A stretch of 10,794 nucleotides of DNA from DATJCV01 sp963707665 (GTDB lineage Bacteria; Pseudomonadota; Gammaproteobacteria; Burkholderiales; Burkholderiaceae_D). The notes under the pieces were generated by a model, which saw nothing but the letters and a program-made list of their open reading frames with translations, had not been told where the DNA came from and made no database searches. Position numbers and translations under genes: made by a program. This document shows, piece by piece, positions 1-6,730 of this stretch (its first letter is position 1; every line of letters begins with the position of its first letter). The stretch is taken from positions 1 through 10,794 of the forward strand of contig CAVPQU010000017.1 in assembly GCA_963707665.1 (NCBI GenBank). The letters run 5' to 3'.

Positions 1-9
1 GGCGGGCAG

Positions 10-45
10 AAAAAAAGCCGTCGGCGAGTTGCCGGCGGCTTTTTT
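10..45. terminator. Rho-independent terminator, probably bidirectional
   Basis: A ten-base stem (16-25 pairing with 31-40, one G-T wobble) encloses a five-base loop GAGTT. It is preceded by a run of seven A (10-16) and followed by a run of T (40-45). The A tract and T tract on either side would let it end transcripts on both strands. On the plus strand it probably closes a gene lying left of the window. Confidence 0.9.
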
Positions 46-460
46 ATGGGTATTCGGATTCAACTGTTCGACACCTGCTCCCATGGTCGGGGAAGAGTCC
101 GCAACCGACCCGCATCAGCCAGACGCTCAGAGCTTTCAAACGTCTGTTGCATCGCCAAAAGCAGGCATACCGGCATTTGTGGAAACGGCGATTCTGCGCC
201 GACAGGGCATGGTGGCGGCTAAGCATCGGAGTGCCGTACATCCTCTGGTTGCAGTCGTGATGCCTATTTCGGGCCGCATACCGCCGCTGGCATTTCTTCT
301 TCGATGTGGCAGTAACTTTTAGGCAACCTTGATCTATCTTAAATCTCTGTCGCTACGCGGAATTGTGCTGGTTTCCCTTTCCTGCCATGTGGACGTAGCA
401 TTCTTTTTACAGATGAAATAAGGTCTGATTACTACGATCCGATACATCTGGAAGTCAGCA
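46..460. other. intergenic stretch with no recognisable gene
   Basis: Short open frames exist on both strands (plus from 29, minus from 241), but the plus one starts inside the terminator. Neither has a ribosome binding site or a protein I recognise. The last 100 bases are AT-richer and presumably carry the promoter of the methyltransferase gene that starts at 461, but I see no clear -35/-10 pair. Confidence 0.5.
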
Positions 461-1282
461 ATGCGTCCTCTATCCGTCTTACAAATAGCAATGCAGAATC
501 CCATGGAAGCTTGGGCATTCTTGCGGTGGACAATACATGACCCCGTGGAATCACGCCGGTACTTTATTGATCGTTGGAAGCATCGCGATTGGCGTATGCG
601 TATGTATCCGCTTGATCATGACTGGCGTATTCGAATCGGATTGACTGACGATGACTGCAGGCAGACAGAACAACTATGGCCATCGGTTTTGACACGCTTG
701 GAAGAACAGGGAATTCGTCCAGGGCCGGAAAGCTATTTTTTTTGGAACGATGGCGATCCTGCATTTATTCAGGCTATATGGTGCTTGGTGCGCCGACTAA
801 AGGCGACCAAGGTGGTCGAGACCGGTGTGGCACACGGAGTGACCAGCCGATTCATTCTTGAGGCGCTCAGTATGCGTGGAGGACATCTCTGGAGTATTGA
901 CCTTCCACCGCCCGGCTCACCCGAAAAGCACCATGAAATCGGTGCTGCCGTGATTGATCGCACGAACTGGACCCTCATCCTTGGATCGAGCCGCCAACAC
1001 TTACCTCACTTGTTACAGGAAATCGGGCCTATCGGCATCTTCGTACATGACAGTGAACACTCCTCGACCAACATGCTGTTCGAGATGCGCTTAGCGTGGA
1101 AGGCGGTGCGACCGGGTGGTGCCCTTATTGTTGACGATATTGATTTGAACTGGGCATTTGGTGAATTTAGCAAGCAGATTAAATGTGAGAAGTTGGTCGC
1201 AGAAGCGGAACCAATTCGACCTGACCTGCGAAGATTTAATCAAAAGGGATTGTTCGGAGTGCTGCTGAAGCCTCAAAGTTAA
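461..1282 (+). CDS. class I SAM-dependent methyltransferase
   Basis: The 273-residue soluble protein has a Rossmann-type methyltransferase core. Motif I is VVETGVAHGVTSRF (residues 118-131), the SAM-binding glycine loop. It is followed by the acidic end of strand 2 (WSIDLP, Asp147), the HDSEH segment (196-200) and the strand-5 block RPGGALIVDDID (217-228). This order and the HDSEH/DDID pairing resemble the Methyltransf_24-like family, often found in surface-polysaccharide or natural-product loci. The substrate cannot be told. The N-terminal 100 residues are Arg/Trp/Asp-rich and unrecognised; they may bind the acceptor. The start is supported by GGAAG six bases upstream of ATG. The gene stands alone between a terminator and a transposase remnant, and is less GC-rich than the genes from 4165 on, which suggests acquisition by transfer. 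Family assignment is firm; specific function is unknown. Confidence 0.85.
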   Translation: MRPLSVLQIAMQNPMEAWAFLRWTIHDPVESRRYFIDRWKHRDWRMRMYPLDHDWRIRIGLTDDDCRQTEQLWPSVLTRLEEQGIRPGPESYFFWNDGDPAFIQAIWCLVRRLKATKVVETGVAHGVTSRFILEALSMRGGHLWSIDLPPPGSPEKHHEIGAAVIDRTNWTLILGSSRQHLPHLLQEIGPIGIFVHDSEHSSTNMLFEMRLAWKAVRPGGALIVDDIDLNWAFGEFSKQIKCEKLVAEAEPIRPDLRRFNQKGLFGVLLKPQS

Positions 1283-1301
1283 GCCATGAAGCATTAAAAG
1301 G

Positions 1302-1560
1302 CTATTTCGATAGGGTCGAACGCCAGGTGATGAGCGCGCAGGCGAAGTGCAGCATGGCGAGATAGCGGTCTTAACGCTTTTCCCATTGCACTCGCGGCTG
1401 ACGAAACCGGTGCCGCCCGGTATGCGTACGCTCGACAACCCAGTGACAGGCACGTCCACCGTGCTGCTTCTTGTTCCCCTTCTCGTCGCGCCTACGTCTT
1501 ATGAAATCCCGGATAATTTCCCTCGCAGTGCTGGCAGCCTCCGTAGCGTCAGCTAGTGCC
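1302..1560 (-). pseudogene. IS5-type transposase, C-terminal remnant
   Basis: Read on the minus strand, the DNA encodes FIRRRRDEKGNKKQHGG, then CHWVVERTHTGRHRF, then QWEKR, an in-frame TAA (1371-1373), and then DRYLAMLHFACALITW up to a TAG at 1302-1304. This matches the C-terminal part of IS5-family DDE transposases, including the WVVERTH block that carries the catalytic Glu and the closing YLAMLHFACA block. The N-terminal two thirds are missing and the TAA interrupts the reading, so the copy is dead. The frame stays open to about 1709, but upstream of 1560 I no longer see transposase-like sequence. No terminal inverted repeats were found. Confidence 0.7.
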
Positions 1561-1922
1561 ATGGCCGTTTTGGTCAAACTGACCAGGCCGCAAATGGACA
1601 AAGTGGTTGCTGGTTCTGGTAATTTTGGGAAAGCTCTATAACCGCTGACGGATAGCTGCGGCCTGTTACAAAAATCGATGGAATGACCGCTCCCCATTCT
1701 GAAGCGCACTTTTTCTCAACTATGTTCGACGGACAGCTTCTGGCCGCTCGAAGTCTATCAACGATGTCCGCAGCCGACCGTCACCGCCACCCGAAGCGGT
1801 TCGAGAAAAGGCGCGAACACCGATGTAAGATTGAATTTTGCCGTTCGACTACTCTAAGTTGAACCCTCGGTATCTTCGCTGTAAATGCCCAGACTGAGTG
1901 TCGCACTACAGCAGCGCCGCTC
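1561..1922. other. non-coding or decayed stretch
   Basis: No convincing gene is visible between the transposase remnant and the end of the ABC gene. The sequence may include further eroded IS material. There is no T-tract hairpin just downstream of the ABC stop. Confidence 0.4.
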
Positions 1923-2537
1923 TTAGCGCAGTGCGGCAATATTGATGGCACTGGCTCCGCAGGCCTGCACCAGTGCGGGGTCGTGACTGGCGAACAGCAC
2001 GACCCGATCTCGGGACCAGATCTTGAATTGTTCGGCCAGCACGGCGCGAGCCTGCGCGTCTAGCCCGTTGCTGGGGCCGTCCGCGATGACGACGGCCGGC
2101 TCACCCAAGGCGGCGGCCGTCAGGAAGACCTTGCGGCGCGTACCCGTCGACATCTGTTCGAAGCGCTTATCCAGATGCGGTTCCAGCCCCAGTTTGTATG
2201 CCAGATCGAGCACGTCATCGTCGAGCGTTGTGTTCTTTTCCGAGGCGACTTGCTCGAGCAATCCACGCCCGGTCTGCAGGGGAAACGCCAAGCAATTGTC
2301 GGGCACATAGGCCATGCGGGCCTTGGCTTGCAGGGGCGTTTGGATGAGCGAATACCCGTCGACCCAGACGTCGCCCGCATCCGGCGCGATCACGCCCGCG
2401 ATGATGCCCAGCAAGCTGGATTTGCCGGTGCTGTCTTCTTCGCATAGCGCCACACACCCGGGCGGGAACGTATGAGTCAGCTCCTGGAATAGACGGTGGT
2501 CGCCATAGCGCTTGCTGAGATTGTCGATGCGTAGCAT
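1923..2537 (-). CDS. ABC-transporter-type ATP-binding protein with degenerate catalytic motifs
   Basis: The 204-residue single nucleotide-binding domain lacks membrane segments. It opens MLRIDNLSKRYGDHRLF (A-loop Tyr11). The Walker A region is CEEDSTGKSS (32-41): the GKS is kept, but the first glycine of GxxxxGKS is Glu33. The Q-loop position reads YVPD (Asp80 instead of Gln). The signature is MSTGTRRK (129-136) and the H-loop is SHD (His185). Walker B reads VVIADGPSNGLD, with Gly154 where the catalytic Glu normally sits. Nucleotide binding remains possible, but rapid hydrolysis would not be expected from known ABC mechanism. No permease gene is adjacent; the 5' side abuts a truncated RibD-C remnant and the 3' side decayed IS sequence. 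No strong ribosome binding site precedes the ATG. It could be one half of a partnership encoded elsewhere, a regulatory ATPase, or a protein losing function. Confidence 0.8.
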   Translation of the reverse strand: MLRIDNLSKRYGDHRLFQELTHTFPPGCVALCEEDSTGKSSLLGIIAGVIAPDAGDVWVDGYSLIQTPLQAKARMAYVPDNCLAFPLQTGRGLLEQVASEKNTTLDDDVLDLAYKLGLEPHLDKRFEQMSTGTRRKVFLTAAALGEPAVVIADGPSNGLDAQARAVLAEQFKIWSRDRVVLFASHDPALVQACGASAINIAALR

Positions 2538-2575
2538 GCCGGGCAGTATACGCAGGAACGCGGCGCGCGGCCAGA

Positions 2576-2793
2576 TCTCGTAACGGACTCTTGACGGGCG
2601 GTCTCATGCTCCCGATGGCGTTGACGGAACTGGGATTGATTGATGAGGTTGAGTTTGTCGTACAGCCCCGGCTAGTGGGCCATGGTCCGAGACGTTGTTC
2701 GCAGGGTTATCGAAGTACGTCGACTTGAAGCTCGTGAGCCGAGTGAAGTTCCGTTCGGGGGCAGTGGCGATGCGGTATGAGCCGAAAAGGTAA
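2576..2793 (+). pseudogene. RibD-C / dihydrofolate-reductase-like protein, 5'-truncated and frameshifted
   Basis: The plus strand encodes NGLLTGGLMLPMALTELG, then LIDEVEFVVQPRLVGHGP up to 2689. The frame then moves and resumes at 2692 with TLFAGLSKYVDLKLVS and GAVAMRYEPKR before TAA at 2791-2793. Joined, this is the C-terminal third of the RibD-C reductase family, including the typical GHGPTLFAGL segment. The change equals two extra bases (AG, 2690-2691) or one missing base. The N-terminal two thirds, including the NADPH and substrate half, are absent: left of about 2576 the similarity stops and the ABC gene begins on the other strand 39 bases away. It is a non-functional remnant. The family is the same as the intact gene at 2871 but the sequence is clearly different, so it is not a simple duplicate. 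Confidence 0.75.
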
Positions 2794-2835
2794 CCAGCCC
2801 GCCATGTTAAATTGGTATTTTGCGATTTATAACAA

Positions 2836-2842
2836 GTTAGGC
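2836..2842 (+). other. integron core-site-like heptamer (GTTAGGC)
   Basis: GTTAGGC matches the integron recombination core GTTRRRY. It lies 28 bases upstream of the reductase ATG, the usual place for the left boundary of an inserted gene cassette. The preceding bases AACAA resemble the end of attI or attC sites. No complete attI or attC could be drawn to the left of it. Confidence 0.4.
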
Positions 2843-2870
2843 CGACATCCGAACATGCGAGAGGAGAATC

Positions 2871-3509
2871 ATGAGCAAAGTATTCGTCAACATTGGACTT
2901 AGCCTCGATGGCTACATGGCACCGGAAGGAATGACCATGGAGAATTGGGACACGCCTGAGTACAAGAACTGGGGCGCCAAGTGGGGTGCGCTGATGGCCT
3001 GGATCATCAATCAACAGTACTTCCGCGAGAACCTCAAGTTCGGACCAGGGGGAGAGACCGGCCCGGTCAATGACCTGGTTCGCAGCACCACGGAGCGCAT
3101 CGGTGCCAACATCATGGGCAAGCGAATGTTCGACCAAGGCGAGCGCGCCTGGCCAGAGGAGGCTCCGTTTCACACACCGGTATACGTTCTTACCCATGAG
3201 AAACGCGAACCCTGGGTGCGCCCCGGCGGGACGACCTTTTACTTCATCAATGACGGGCCGGAGCGTGCCCTGGAGCTGGCTCGGGAATCCGCAGGCAGTC
3301 GTGATATTCGTATCGCGGGTGGAGCGGATGTGATCCAGCAGTACCTGAACCTGGGTGTCGTCGACGAGCTGGAAATCGCCTTGGCACCCGTGTTGTTCGG
3401 CGGCGGGCGGCGTCTCTTCGAGAACCTGCGCGAGCCCGGGCCGCAGTTTCGCATTGACAGGGTTCTTGATGGTCCAGCCGCCACACACTTGCGCTATGTG
3501 CGTCAGTGA
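2871..3509 (+). CDS. dihydrofolate reductase family (RibD C-terminal domain) protein
   Basis: The 212-residue cytosolic protein is full length for the family. The N-terminal strand and loop NIGLSLDGYMAP (7-18) are the hallmark of RibD-C/DHFR-like reductases. IMGKRMFD (81-88) follows, then the central strand VYVLTHE (104-110), the NADPH-binding IAGGADVIQQYL (148-159) and the C-terminal DELEIALAPVLFGGGRRLFE (165-184). It is expected to bind NAD(P)H and reduce a small heterocycle; true folate reduction cannot be assumed. GAGAGGAG about seven bases upstream of ATG gives a strong ribosome binding site. The stop is only five bases from a GCCTAAC motif, and GTTAGGC lies 28 bases before the start, so the gene has the tight layout of an integron cassette. 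It is flanked on the left by a broken relative. Confidence 0.85.
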   Translation: MSKVFVNIGLSLDGYMAPEGMTMENWDTPEYKNWGAKWGALMAWIINQQYFRENLKFGPGGETGPVNDLVRSTTERIGANIMGKRMFDQGERAWPEEAPFHTPVYVLTHEKREPWVRPGGTTFYFINDGPERALELARESAGSRDIRIAGGADVIQQYLNLGVVDELEIALAPVLFGGGRRLFENLREPGPQFRIDRVLDGPAATHLRYVRQ

Positions 3510-3514
3510 GGGCG

Positions 3515-3545
3515 GCCTAACAACCGGTTGCAGCGGAGCGTTATC
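3515..3545 (+). other. truncated attC-like recombination site
   Basis: GCCTAACAACCGGTTGCAGC, followed by GGA, has the look of the 5' half of an integron attC: R'' = GCCTAAC (3515-3521), then an L''-like segment. R'' is the exact reverse complement of the GTTAGGC at 2836. The expected L' and R' half (ending GTTRRRY within about 60-140 bases) is not present; only a poor GTTATCC occurs at 3539. The site is therefore probably truncated. Confidence 0.4.
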
Positions 3546-4010
3546 CCTATCATTTGTTTTTCGCACGCTATTTCTCACCACATTGGTCATGGCCACCGAT
3601 CTGGCTAGTCATCGCGCCGAACTAGCTGCTCATGAACACCGAAATACGCCCTTGCAAACCTCGCATTGATTTCTCTTGAAAACGCGAGGCAGGCCACGTC
3701 TAAAGCGGCGTTCGGTCATTAACGCCTGAAGGTCCACCCCTGGCCGATTGCAGACTTTGGCAGTCACGGTTTCAACACCTCACTCCCGACACCTTTTTAT
3801 CACGGCACCCTCTCTGGGAAGCGACGCCGAAGGCACGCCCAGTTTGGTTCGTAATCAGTGCGGAAGACTTCACGCACTTCCTGCCTGCTCACATACTCCA
3901 CATGTCAGCTAGAATTTTCGCCTATGAAATGGATGTTTTTACAATATACTCCCGAATTTACAAAAATCCTGCTCGAGCATCGTGTACCATTTGCCGCCGC
4001 CATATCTTAT
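3546..4010. other. gene-poor stretch with one small hairpin
   Basis: I see no credible gene here. At 3707-3726 a perfect six-base stem (GGCGTT/AACGCC) encloses an eight-base loop; it has no T tract, so it is not an obvious terminator. The part around 3900-3980 is AT-rich. Open frames across this interval have no ribosome binding site and no recognisable protein. Confidence 0.4.
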
Positions 4011-4110
4011 CGGTCGTTCCCGCGCCGGTAAGCGCAAACCTGACCGCGCGCGGCGTTTCGCCGCCAAGCAACGACACTGGGCTCCCGACTAAGGCACGCG
4101 GGAACGACCG
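4011..4110. repeat. 100-nt element with perfect 14-bp inverted ends and nested hairpin
   Basis: CGGTCGTTCCCGCG at 4011-4024 is the exact reverse complement of CGCGGGAACGACCG at 4097-4110. Inside, GCGGCG-TTT-CGCCGC (4050-4064) forms a second perfect hairpin. The element sits 55 bases past the stop of the penicillin-acylase gene. It could be a REP/BIME-like or miniature transposable element, or an RNA structure at the 3' end of the acylase transcript. There is no T run, so a simple intrinsic terminator is not indicated. Confidence 0.6.
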
Positions 4111-4164
4111 GCAACGCGATACGCTATCAAGCCGTTCGCCGTCCCGAACTCATGCCGAGTCTCC

Positions 4165-6603
4165 TCAGCGCGGCTCCAGCGTCAGTGTTCCCAACTGGTC
4201 TTTTTCCACCGACGGCCGCTGCATCTGCATGGGCAGGTAGGCGACCTCGGCCCAGCGCTGGCTGAAGTTGCGATACAGCGGCGACAGCACATTGCCGGAT
4301 TGCCCGGTCGAATGGATAAAGCGCGATTTTTCCGGATCGGCCAGGTCGTACAGTGCGCGCAGGCTCGGCGCGTGGCGGTTGGTGAATGGCTCCTTTTCAT
4401 CACTCAGGTTGTAGCGCCCCACGTCGACCGTATAGTTGTCGCCGGGCGAGGGAACACGGACATCGAATACCTTGGCCAGCAGCGGCACCTTGCCAAACGG
4501 CCGGTGCTCGGAGCGCGCTTCATGCGCATCGCCCCAGCGCCATTTCCCCGGATCGCCATAGCGGCGCTGCAAATCGTCCAGCGTCGCTTCCAGCGAGTCT
4601 GAGAGCAGCTTGGCGCATAGCGGCAGCGCCTGTTCGGCCGGCAGCGGCTGGCGCGCATCGCCGCACCAGGCGCCCAGTTGCTGCGGGTTTTTCAGGATAT
4701 CGGCCAGCGGCTGCTGCATATTCCGCAGTGACCAGAAGTCCTGCATCATTGCCTCTCCCAGCTCATCGGCGAACATGCGGCGCGACAATTCGCGCAGCCA
4801 GGCGTTCAGGATCAACGGCTCGGACTGCGCCACGCCCATGCTGCCATCCCATTTGGACAGCGCCGCCAGCGCGCTCTTGGCACGTTCCGAGGCCGGCTGG
4901 GTGCGCAGCAACAGCGGCAGCACTTCGCGCGCCGCCAGCGACAGCACGTCTTTCTGGATCGCCCCAAAGCTGTCCAAGCTGTGCTTCGGCGTCGCCGCCA
5001 TCAGTTCCGCGATGCGGTCGGCACGATATGGCAGATGCCATTCGCTGGTCAGGAAATACGGGTAATCGGGTGCGACAATTTTTTCATTGGCCGTGATCAC
5101 CTGATGGCTGGCCGGGTTGAACTGGTGCGGTAACGATTCAAACGGAATGAAACCAGCCCAGTCGTAGCGCGCGTCCCAGCCGGGCGCCGGCGCCAGTCCG
5201 TGCAAGTCGTTTTCCGCCTTGCGGATCGGTACCCGACCCGGTGCGATGAAGCCGATATTGCCGTCGATGTCTGCATACACCATGTTCTGTTGCGGCGAAG
5301 CGAAGTCGCGCGCACTGGCCACGAAATCTTGCCAGTTGTTCGCATGGTTCATGCGCACCCCGGCCTGCAGCGTCAGGTCGTCCGGCCGCAGCGCGGTCCA
5401 GGCAAAGGCGATGACATGGGTTTTGGCATCCACCGGTGCACGGTCGGCAAACGGCAGCGCACCACTGATGATCGGCCCATGCCGGCTTTCCCTCACCTCC
5501 AGCGTCACATCCGGCTGGCCCTTGACCTTGATGATTTCGCTGCGAATCTTGAAATCCGCCCAGCCGTCCGGCGTCTGATACTGCTTCGGATCGGCTGGAT
5601 TGATGCGTTCGATGAACAGATCCTGCACGTCCGGCCCGGTATTGGTGAAACCCCAGGCAATGCGGTCGTTGCGCCCCAGCACCACCGCCGGCAAGCCGGG
5701 CAACGTGGCGCCGATCACATTCAGGCCGGGCGCCGACAGATGGGCGAAATACCAGAGCGCCGGCGCCGACAGGCCCAGATGCGGATCATTCGCCAGCAGT
5801 GGCTTGCCGCTTTCGGTGCGAGCCCCGTCCACCACCCAGTTGTTGGAACCCATGCCGTCGATATACGACGGTGGCGCGATCGCCGCGACTTTTTCCAGTT
5901 GCTGCGTGGTGCCCGCCAGCTGGCTATACAGCTTGGTGTAATCCTGTGTCGGCAATGGCGCATCGCCCGGATACGGCGGCATGAACTGGTTGATGCGCTC
6001 CAGCGGCAGCCGTTGCGCCAGCCGCATGCGCAGCAGTTCCTGGGTCCAGTTGGCGCCCAGGTCCCATGCCATCATGGTTTGCCAGCCGATCGAATCCACC
6101 GGCTGCCACGGCGCTGGTGCCGGCGCGCCAGACAGCAGGAATTCCGGCGGCAGCGGCCCCTTGCGGTTGGCCAGGTAGGCGTTCACGCCCTTGGCGTAGG
6201 CCTCCAGCGCGGCGCGCGCGTCCGGCGCCAGGTTTTGCAGGATCGCTTCGGCGTTGCGCTGCACACCGAGCGTGCGCAGGAAGCGGTCGGTATCGGCGGC
6301 CGCCGGCCCGAGGATTTCCGCCATCGTGCCAGCCGGAATCCGCCGGTTCAACTCCATTTGCCACAGGCGATCCTGTGCGTGCGCAAAGCCCAGTCCGAAG
6401 TAGGCATCGGCCGCGGATTGCGCATAGATGTGCGGCACGCCTTGCGCGTCGCGCACGATGTCGATTGCCGCGCCCGGACCCACCAGTTGCAGCTTGCCGT
6501 CGATTTGCGGCTGGCTGGCGCTGCGATACCAGAGAAAGACCGCGATCAACGCCACCATCATCACAAGTAGGGCGGCTCCGACTCCCTTCAGGATTTTTTT
6601 CAT
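4165..6603 (-). CDS. penicillin acylase family protein (Ntn hydrolase)
   Basis: The 812-residue precursor belongs to the family of penicillin G acylase and acyl-homoserine-lactone acylases, which cleave amide bonds after self-processing in the periplasm. Residues 1-28 (KK, then a hydrophobic stretch ending FLWY) form a signal peptide or anchor. The alpha part carries GVPHIYA and GFAHAQDRLWQMELNRR (72-88). The auto-cleavage point is GMG/SNNWVV, making Ser253 (codon 5845-5847) the N-terminal nucleophile of the beta chain. His275 occupies beta position 23, as in PvdQ-like and cephalosporin acylases rather than the Gln of penicillin G acylase. VVLGRNDRIAWGFTN (307-321) and ITANEKI (Asn506, likely oxyanion) are further family blocks. 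Length is typical. The ATG at 6603 is chosen because it gives the full signal region, though no clear ribosome binding site precedes it. It is divergent from nadB. The substrate is unknown. Confidence 0.92.
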   Translation of the reverse strand: MKKILKGVGAALLVMMVALIAVFLWYRSASQPQIDGKLQLVGPGAAIDIVRDAQGVPHIYAQSAADAYFGLGFAHAQDRLWQMELNRRIPAGTMAEILGPAAADTDRFLRTLGVQRNAEAILQNLAPDARAALEAYAKGVNAYLANRKGPLPPEFLLSGAPAPAPWQPVDSIGWQTMMAWDLGANWTQELLRMRLAQRLPLERINQFMPPYPGDAPLPTQDYTKLYSQLAGTTQQLEKVAAIAPPSYIDGMGSNNWVVDGARTESGKPLLANDPHLGLSAPALWYFAHLSAPGLNVIGATLPGLPAVVLGRNDRIAWGFTNTGPDVQDLFIERINPADPKQYQTPDGWADFKIRSEIIKVKGQPDVTLEVRESRHGPIISGALPFADRAPVDAKTHVIAFAWTALRPDDLTLQAGVRMNHANNWQDFVASARDFASPQQNMVYADIDGNIGFIAPGRVPIRKAENDLHGLAPAPGWDARYDWAGFIPFESLPHQFNPASHQVITANEKIVAPDYPYFLTSEWHLPYRADRIAELMAATPKHSLDSFGAIQKDVLSLAAREVLPLLLRTQPASERAKSALAALSKWDGSMGVAQSEPLILNAWLRELSRRMFADELGEAMMQDFWSLRNMQQPLADILKNPQQLGAWCGDARQPLPAEQALPLCAKLLSDSLEATLDDLQRRYGDPGKWRWGDAHEARSEHRPFGKVPLLAKVFDVRVPSPGDNYTVDVGRYNLSDEKEPFTNRHAPSLRALYDLADPEKSRFIHSTGQSGNVLSPLYRNFSQRWAEVAYLPMQMQRPSVEKDQLGTLTLEPR

Positions 6604-6730
6604 GGATTTTTATATAGTGGAAAATGATGAATGCGTGGCAGATTATCATAGCCTTGCCACAGCACAGCCTGAAAACGGCACGATGCAAATCGAATATAGT
6701 TACGGCAACTCCCCCGAAAGAATCCATCTC
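6604..6730. promoter_or_regulatory. divergent promoter region, acylase / nadB
   Basis: This 127-base gap must hold the start signals for both divergent genes. On the minus strand TATGATAAT (complement of 6642-6650) is a fair -10 for the acylase gene. On the plus strand TATAGT (6695-6700) is a possible -10 for nadB. Neither has a convincing -35 at the usual spacing. No operator dyad was recognised. Confidence 0.35.

Noticed and set aside
44..322. Short open frames of 65 and 97 codons near the left end
   Set aside because: One begins within the terminator hairpin; neither has a ribosome binding site or recognisable sequence.
2604..3596. Minus-strand open frame of 330 codons opposite the reductase
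   Set aside because: It is a shadow of the reductase gene and the RibD-C remnant on the plus strand; the product matches no family and has no ribosome binding site.
5200..6570. Plus-strand open frame of 456 codons inside the acylase gene
   Set aside because: Antisense shadow of a GC-rich gene; Arg/His-rich composition with no domain signature.
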